24,433 nucleotides of DNA, from the IMG/VR virus record IMGVR_UViG_3300031396_000155, positions 1 through 24,433 of that record. The stretch is one strand, 5' to 3'. The DNA is from a virus. The stretch's first letter is position 1. The number at the start of each line of letters is the position of its first letter. Shown one piece after another: positions 6,544-15,500 of this stretch. A model generated the notes under the pieces. The model was given only the letters and a program-made list of their open reading frames with translations. It was not told where the DNA came from and did no database searches. The translations under genes and the position numbers were made by a program.

Positions 6544-9500
6544 ATGAGCGAGAACCAGCAGCCTTCCAAGGATCAGCTATTAAACGCGCTTGAGAAGGCG
6601 CACCTTGCGGGAGACACCGAAGGGGCAAAAGAGCTGGCACGCTGGCACAACGAGCTTTACCAGGCGCAACCAGAGCCCGAACCAGAGCCGCAGCGCCGTG
6701 AACTGAACCTTCAGCCCGATACGGGCCGCAAAATTGCCGACGCCGGCCGCCGTGGTCCGGCGCCTGTGTCCGCACCTGCACCACCAGCAAGACAGCCAGA
6801 GCCGCAGAGAGGACCAAACGGAACAACCGGGAGCTATGCACCGCAGCCACAAACAGGTGGCGCTACTGGCTCTTATGATGACAGAGGCCAGCAAGTAAGC
6901 GCATTTGAGCCGACGCTGTGGGATCGTATAAAAGGAATAATCCCTTCGAACAAAGATGCGGCCGTAATGGAGCTAGAGGCCCGGAAGGTTGCAGAAGAAG
7001 AAGGCATATCAATAGATCAGGTTTATAAGAATATCGGTGTTAGCCGCCCTGTGTTTAACCCGGAGGGGCGCCCGACTGTTCAGGCACTTGCCGAAGCGAG
7101 CGAGATAACCGCCAAAGAGCTTCCCGACTTAATCCCTGGCGCAGTCAATACCGTTATGAGGGCTATTCGTGGTGGTGACGAAAGCGCTTCTGACGAGGGC
7201 TGGCTTGATCGTGCCATTTCTGCAACAGAGCCTGACCAGCCTGAAAACATGGACCCCAACTATCAGGCGTTCTATGGCGTAGGTAAATCGCTTGGATACA
7301 GCCTCAGCACAATGACCGCATCCGCCATAGCGGCAGCTTTAAGCGGGCTCGCTACAGCAAACCCGGCGATAGCGGCAGGCGCAGCAGGGGCAGCTGGTGG
7401 TGCAGTAGCTTATCGCGGTAGCCGTGATGAGTTTATTGGCAGAATAAAAGATGAGCTAGATAAAAAAGCCAAGTTCATTTACGGCAGGAAGCTGAATCAG
7501 GATGAGTGGGAAAAAGCATATTCTGAATTTGATGAAGCTGCAACGAAGTACGGAGCCTGGGAGGCAGTTCCAGAAGCCGTTGGTAACCTTATTTTCTTGC
7601 GTGCAATTTCAGCTCCACTGAAGGGAATTGGAAAACAGAAGGCGGCAGAGATTGCCAAGCGGGCAGCTTCTGTATGGGGAAGCGAGAACGTCACAGAGAC
7701 AACCACTGGCGTGGGCCAAAACAGGGCAGAGCTTGAGGCTGGACTTACCGATGAAGAGTTAACCGTAGCTGACGCATTCCGCAAGCAAGTAATACCGACC
7801 ACTATCGTAACCGGCCTCATGGGTGGCGCCGGAGCTGGCGTTAAAGCTGGTGTTGAAGCAACAAAATCCAGAGAAAGGAAAATAGGCGAGGCACTGGACC
7901 GTGCTGTAGATAGCTCAGAATTTGCGCCAGCAGATCAGTTTGCAACTGAAAGTCTTGATCCTTCCCGCGCACAAATGGAACAGGTGGGCACGCCGCAGCG
8001 TCCAAGCATGGCAGAGCTTGTGTCTCAGAAGATGAAGGAGCGGGGCTTTGATTTCACTCCGCAACAGGGGCAGATGCCGCCGAACGTCGACGTGCCGTTG
8101 CAGCCAAACATACCGCCAGCGACAGCTATTCCAGAATCCGAGCAAGAAGCTGACGACGCCAGCAGTGTAGGCATTGGTTCGCAAGTAACCTTTAACGGAA
8201 AGGATGAAACCGTTGCTGACGTAATGCCGCACCCTGACTCCGGAAAGGCGATGGTATCGTTTAAATCTTCGCCCAATCGTTATGTGTTTGCCAGCCAGAC
8301 GCAGCAAACAGCAACCGATGCCAAATCACCAAAACCCAATGACCTGGTAGACGAAGAGGGCCGAAATCGCTCACCTGCATCGCAGTCAGTAAAAGAATTT
8401 AAAGAAAAAACCGGACTTGGACAGGATGGAGTAAGAGCCTTACAAAAGTCGATCATGGAAGGCCAGCCTATAACTCTGGAAGAAGCCAAAAATATAGAAA
8501 TAAAAGAAAAAACACGCAGAGATCAGGAGCGTGAGAATTACAAAAATAGAGATCCAGACAAAGACCCGGTACTGAAACGAGAACGCAAAGCGCAGGCCGA
8601 GAGAAATGAATATAGAGATGGCGTGGATATTGAGCCTGGGATTTATAAACACAAAGACCTTGACGCCACATACGAAGTAACGGAAAGCGGCACTGTAATT
8701 TCTATTGGTCCAAACGGTGAGCGATCAGGTTACGGTGTAATAACTAAAAATAACGTTGATGAGGGTGGTGTGGCTTTCGCCAGCTATGTAAAACGAGGAA
8801 TTGTAAATCGACAGGATCAACAACCCGTTGATTTACAAGGCGCCGAAAATTTACCACCAGGTGGTAAAACTGGCCAGGCCGCCGATGATATAACGCCGCA
8901 GCAAAGCGAAATGCCCGGTAACGTCGACGTGCCGTTGCAGCCAAACATACCGCCAGCGACAGCTATTCCAGAATCCGAGCAAGAAGCTGACGACGCCAGC
9001 AGTGTAGGCATTGGTTCGCAAGTAACCTTTAACGGAAAGGATGAAACCGTTGCTGACGTAATGCCGCACCCTGACTCCGGAAAGGCGATGGTATCGTTTA
9101 AATCTTCGCCCAATCGTTATGTGTTTGCCAGCCAGACGCAGCAAACAGCAACCGATGCAAAAGAAGAAGTTTCCATTGCTGCTAAAGGCTCTAATCTGCC
9201 CGAAAAAACAGAAGTGGATAGCAGCAAGGACTTCAGTGCCCTGCAAAGCCGGGTAGATAATATCAACAAGGAAGTTGACGCCGAAAGAATCCGCGTTAAA
9301 TCCGAATCAGTAACCAGAGCAATCAATAACAGCCAGCTAAACGATCAGCAAAAGCAGGAATTGTTACGCCAGTTGCCAGAGGAAAGCACTAATGAACCTA
9401 CAGAACTGGATCAACCAGGCCAGGAGCCACTGGCAGGAGCACCGGCCGAAGTTTTACCAGAGCCTGAAGAAACAGGGGACGCTGGAACCGATGCTGAAAC

Positions 9501-12500
9501 AGGCAGCGGAGAGAACGTATCAGGAGGTCAGCCAGCTGGAGGACGCCGGGTATCAACCAGACGAGGCGTTTCAGATGGTGAGGGAAAAGTACCTGTTTCC
9601 CCCGGGGGAACCGGAGAACGATCGACCCGCCAGCAACGGGCCAGGGATTCTGAACGAGGCAATGAGGACGATGGGCAGGACGCTGGAAGTGGACAGCCCA
9701 CAACCCGAGGATCTGAGGAAGCCATAGATGCGACAGAAGAAGCGGCAGAAACGGCGCCAACGTCAAAAGGCGCAACAACGCAAAGAGCAGAGCCAGCAGG
9801 CGACCGCCCGGCCAAGTTCTTCACACTGACGCCGGAAATGAACATTGGTAGTGGCGGGGCCAAAACCAAGTTCAAAAACAATATCCGAGCCATTGAAACG
9901 CTGAAGCAGCTGAACGAGGAAGGCCGCCAGGCAACACCGGAGGAACAGCAGATCCTTGCCGGGTATGTCGGGTGGGGTGGTATCCCGCAGGCGTTTGTTG
10001 GTGAGAACGGCAAGATTACCAAGGGATGGGAGAAAGAAGCCAAGCAGCTGCAAGAGGTAATGACCGATGCAGAGTATGAGGCCGCCCGCCGCAGCACGCA
10101 GGATGCCCATTACACCAGCCCGGAGATTGTCACCGAGATTTGGCAGGCCGTTAAGAATATGGGCTTCCAAGGTGGCCGTGTGCTTGAGCCTTCCGTGGGA
10201 ACGGGCAATTTCCTGGGCTTTATGCCTGGTGGCGTGCGCAGCAAGAGCAGCATTGCCGGGGTGGAGTTGGATCATATCACCGGGGGCATTGCCCAAAAAC
10301 TCTATCCCGGAGCCAACATTCAGGCGCCGTTAGGATTCCAAGAGTTCACCATGCCGGATGGCTATTTTGATCTGGCCATTGGTAACCCGCCGTTTGGCAA
10401 CCAGAAGCTGTATGACGGCAAGCGCAAAGCCTTGTCAAAAATGAGCATCCACAACTACTTCTTTGCCAAGTCTATGGCCGGGCTAAAACCCAATGGCGTG
10501 CTGGCCATGGTCGTGTCCAGTCGCCTGATGGACGGCAACAACAAGATGGCGCGTGACTATCTGGCTGAGCAGGCGGATTTGTTGGGCGCCGTGCGACTGC
10601 CAAACAATGCCTTCCTGAAGAACGCGGGAACAGAGGTCACCACCGATATCATTTTCTTGCGCAAGCGCCGGGAAGGTGAAGCGCCGGCAGGTGATTCGTG
10701 GTCCGTGGTCAACACCGTGCAGGATGCCAAGGGCATTGATGTACCACTGAACGAATACTTCAGCCGCAATCCTGGAATGATGCTTGGTGAATGGGGCGCC
10801 TATGGCTCCATGTACGGGCCGAACGAACCCGCCCTGGTAGCCAAAGAGGGCCAAGACACCAACGCATTGCTGAAGGAAGCGCTGGCCAGTCTGCCCAAAG
10901 GATTCATGGACAAGGCAGGCGCCAACCCGGTACCGGAAGAAGTCGCCATACCTACCAACGTCGAGGACGTGAAGGTGGGCAGCATGTTCATGGACGGCGA
11001 TCAGATCAGCATTCGCCTGGAAGATGAAATGGGCAAGGCACGCTCTGAAGCCGTCGACGTGCCAAGCCAGAAAGCGGAAGAACGGGTAAAAGGTCTGATT
11101 AAGGTCCGGGACGTGTTCGCGGATCTGCGTAAGGCGCAGCTGACCGAAAACGTGAAAGATGAAGCGCTGGCGGCATTGCGGGACCGACTGAACCGCGCCT
11201 ATGACCAGTTCGTGAAGAAGAACGGGCCAATCAACCTGGACGCCAATAAGCGCCTGTTCCGGGATGATCCAACGTGGCCGCAGCTGGCCGCCCTGGAAGA
11301 ATCATACGATAAAGGTATCAGCGCGACTGTTGCCAAGCGCACCGGGGAAACCCCGCGCAAGCCGAGCGCCGAGAAGGCCGCCATCTTCAGGACCAGGACA
11401 CAGCAGCCATACAAGGCACCGGACAAAGCCAGCACAGCCAAAGACGCCATGACCGCCAGCCTATCCGAAAAAGGCCAGGTCGATATGCAGTACATGGCCG
11501 AGCTTTACGGCAAAACCGAAAGCGCCATTGTGGACGAGCTCGGGGATCTGGTTTTCGAGAGCTCACCGAATAATTGGGAATCCCGCGACGAATACCTGTC
11601 TGGCAACGTAAAGCAGAAGTTGGCCATGGCCGAGCGTATGGCCAAGGATATGCCGCGCTTCCAAAAGAACGTCGACGCCCTGAAAGAAGTGCAGCCGGAA
11701 GATATCGAGGCCGTTGATATCAAGGTGAAGCCCGGCGCCCACTGGTTGCCGCCCGAAGTGGTTACAGAATTTGCCGATCATATTCTTGGCAAAGCCAGCG
11801 GCAAGGCCACGTACAACCCGGTAATGGCCAAGTGGTCTGTCCGTGGTGAGCCCACAACCGCCGCCGCGAACCAGTACGGCACCGACCGGGCCAGCGTGTC
11901 AGATATCCTCACCGCCGCGGCAAACGACAAGAGCATTGTGATTCGTGACCGAATTGACGAAAGCACCACCGTAGTCAACGAATCCGCCACCAATGCCGCC
12001 AACGAAAAGATTCAGCGAGTAAAAACCGAGTTCCGCCGATGGATCTGGCGCGACGATGCACGCAGGGAAAGACTGACCAGGCTCTATAACGATACGTTCA
12101 ACACCGATCAGTTGCGCGAGTATGACGGATCGCACCTGACATTCCCCGGCAAGGTCAGTGACGACATTGTGAAGTTGCGGCCGCACCAGGTAAACGCGGC
12201 ATGGCGCATTGTGCAAAGCGGCACCACGTTGCTGGATCACGTAGTCGGCGCCGGTAAAACCTTCACCATGATTGCAGGCTCTATGGAGCTACGCCGCACG
12301 GGCCGGGCCAGGAAACCCATGTTTGTGGTTCCGAATCACCTGGTAGGCCAGTGGGCAGAAGATTTCACCAAGCTGTATCCGAACGCGAACATTCTGGCCG
12401 CCACCAAAAAAGACTTTGAGAAGGGCAACCGTAAGCGCCTGTTCGCCAGGATCGCCACCGGGGATTGGGACGCCGTGATTGTGGCGCATTCCTCGTTTGG

Positions 12501-15500
12501 CAAGGTCGAAATGGATGCAGAGTTTCAGGACCGCTTCATTAAGCAGCAGATCCGGGATATTGATACCGCTATATCGACTATCCGGGACCAAGAGGGCAAG
12601 GGCTCCCGATCCATTAAGCAGATCGAGAAGCAAAAGGAACGACTCGAGGAAAAGCTAAAGCGCCTGTATGACGCCGAAAACAAGGACGACAACCTGACGT
12701 TTGGTGAGTTGGGTATCGATGCCCTGTTTCTGGATGAAGCGCACGAGTTCAAGAACCTGGGATTTGCCACCAGCATGACCCGTGTGGCTGGCCTGGGTAA
12801 CCCGCAGGGAAGCCAGAAAGCCGCTGATATGTTTATGAAGGTGCAATCCATCCTTGAGCGCACTGGCGGCAACAACGTGGTATTTGCGACCGGCACGCCG
12901 ATCAGCAACACCATGGCCGAAATGTATACCATGCAGCGCTTCCTGGATTATCAGATGCTTCAGGACCAGGGCATTGCACACTTTGATGCCTGGGCTCGCA
13001 TGTACGGGGAAGTGGTCACCGATTGGGAGCTGTCACCAACCGGCAACTACAAACTGAACAGCCGCTTCAGCAAGTTCGTGAATCTGCCTGAGTTAATGCA
13101 GCGTTACCTGACTTTTGGTGACGTGATTAACCGGGACGATATCAATAAGCAGTTGGCGGCACAGGGCAAGCGCCTTCCCGTTCCCAAGATCAAGGGCGGC
13201 AAGCCCAATAACATCGTTGTGGAGCGCAGCGAGGACCAGGCCGATTACATAGGCGTGCCAGTCAAAGACGACAACGGCAGAGAAACCTATCCCAAGGGCT
13301 CACTGGTGTACCGGGCTGAACACTTGCCCAAGAAGCCAGAGAAAGGCGCGGATAACATGCTCAAGATAATGAGCGATGCCCGCAAGGCCGCCCTGGATAT
13401 GCGCCTGATTGACCCTGCACTGTACGGAGACAACCCCGACAGCAAGATCAACGTGGCCGCAGACCGGATAAAGACCCTGTACGACCAGTGGACCGCCGAC
13501 AAGGGCGCACAGCTGGTATTCATCGACCTGAGTACGCCAAAAGGCGCCAAGGCTCAGGAAGCGAACCGAATCCGTGACCTGATGCAGCGTGCGGAGAATG
13601 GCGACGAGGCCGCCAGCGAACAGCTGGACAAAATGAGCCCGGACGAATTTGAAGCGCTGGATGGTGATTTCAGCGTTTACGACGACTTGCGCCAGAAGCT
13701 GATCGACAAGGGTATCCCGGAATCTGAAATCGAATACATCCATAGCGCTAACACAGAGATTCAGAAGGCCGAACTGTTTGCCAAGGTGCGAACGGGCAGG
13801 GTGAGGGTGATGATGGGCTCCACCGCCAAGATGGGCGCCGGTATGAACGTGCAGACGCGCCTGGTGGCACTACACCACATGGATGCGCCGTGGCGTCCGT
13901 CTGACCTGGAACAGCGGGAAGGCCGGATTATCCGCCAGGGTAACGAGCTTTACGAGCGCGACCCGGACGGTTTTGAGATCGAGATTAACCGTTACGCCAC
14001 CAAGCAGACGCTGGATAGCCGTATGTGGCAGACCATCGAAACCAAAGCCAGGTTTATCGAGCAGGTGCGCAAAGGCAACACCAAGCAGCGCGAAATTGAG
14101 GACTTGGGCGCCGAATCGGCCAATGCCGCCGAAATGAAAGCCGCGTCCAGTGGTAATCCGCTGATCCTGGAAGAAATGGAGCTACGCCGGAAACTGCGAA
14201 CGCTTGAGCAAGCCGAAGAAGAACACGACCGCGAACAGTTCCGGATTCGTGACGCGATTCGTCGGGAGAAAAGCATTGTTGAGCGTGGCAAGGATCGCTT
14301 GCTGAAGTACGCGCAGGACGTGAAGAAGGCCAAGGCCGCGCCCAAAGACTTCACCATGACCGTGAACGGGCAGAAAATCGACAAGCAAAAGGTAGCGGGC
14401 CAGGAGATTCTGGCCGAAGCCAACAAGATGGAAAATTCTGGCGTTGAATCAAAAGCCATTGGCAGCTACGCCGGTTTTGATATGACCCTGGACAAAGTGA
14501 CTGGCCCTTTTTTAAATAACTACATGGTGACTCTGCAAGGCGCTATGGAGCACCAAATACAGATAAACGACATTTCTTCAGCTGACCCGGCCGGACTAAC
14601 GCGCAGAATTATCAACACGATATCGGCCATTGATGCAGAGGCAAAGCAGGCCGCCAAACGGGTGAGCCAGGCCGAAAAGGATCTACCGCAGCTGGAAGAA
14701 CAGGTAGGCGAATGGGATCAGGCCGACGAATTGGCCAAGGTCAAAGCCCGCCACCAGCTGGTAATTGCCGAATTGCAGCCGAAGAAAGACCCGGAGCCAG
14801 GGCAGGAGGACGCCACCAGCGCCATGATGAGCGATATGGGGGCGGATACACCTATGCCGCAATGGCAACCACCGTACAGCATGACCGGAGTTCCCCGGCG
14901 CCCTGACAGCGACCAGTTCAAGATTGGGGATCGCACCGTAAAGCTGAAGCCCGAGGAAAAGCCGACCCGCCGTGAAGGTATCCGCTTCATGTTGCAGGAT
15001 CTGATTGGCAAGCGGATCTATTTTGGCAAGGTCCGGGGCAAGTCAAAGCTAGGCTTCTACCGCAGCAGCAACAGCGAAGTGCGCGTTAAGAACTACGACG
15101 ATGTGGAGGTAATGGCGCACGAAATGGCGCACTACCTGGATATGCACTATCGCTACAACAAGCGCTTTACACGGGAGTACAAAGACAGCAAGTACCGCAA
15201 AGAAGTGGAAGCGTTGAGCTACACCAGCAAAAAGAACCTGAAGGCCAAAGAAGGTTTTGCCGAGTTCGTGCGCCTGTGGCTGACCAACTACAGCGAAGCC
15301 AAAGCCAGAGCCCCACTGTTCACGCAGCGCTTTGAAGAAGTAATGAAGGACGATGCTGTACTGAACCGCAAGATGAAGCGCTTGCAGGATGAAATGCACC
15401 GCTGGTATTTGCAGGGGCCACGGGCACAGCTACGGGCCAAGTCTGGCCGGGAGTTGACCGCACAGCAGCAGATCCTGGAATACCAGAACAGCTATCCGCT

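Noticed and set aside
9341-9395. Programmed frameshift from the giant frame into the nested 111-codon ORF
   Set aside because: The shift would have to occur after the in-frame TAA at 9338-9340; no clear slippery heptamer was seen, and the nested ORF has its own ribosome binding site.
13883-14137. Plus-strand out-of-frame 84-codon ORF over the helicase C-terminal motif
   Set aside because: The giant frame here carries conserved helicase motif VI, and the alternative product is an Arg/Ser/Pro-rich shadow, unlike the case at 9392.
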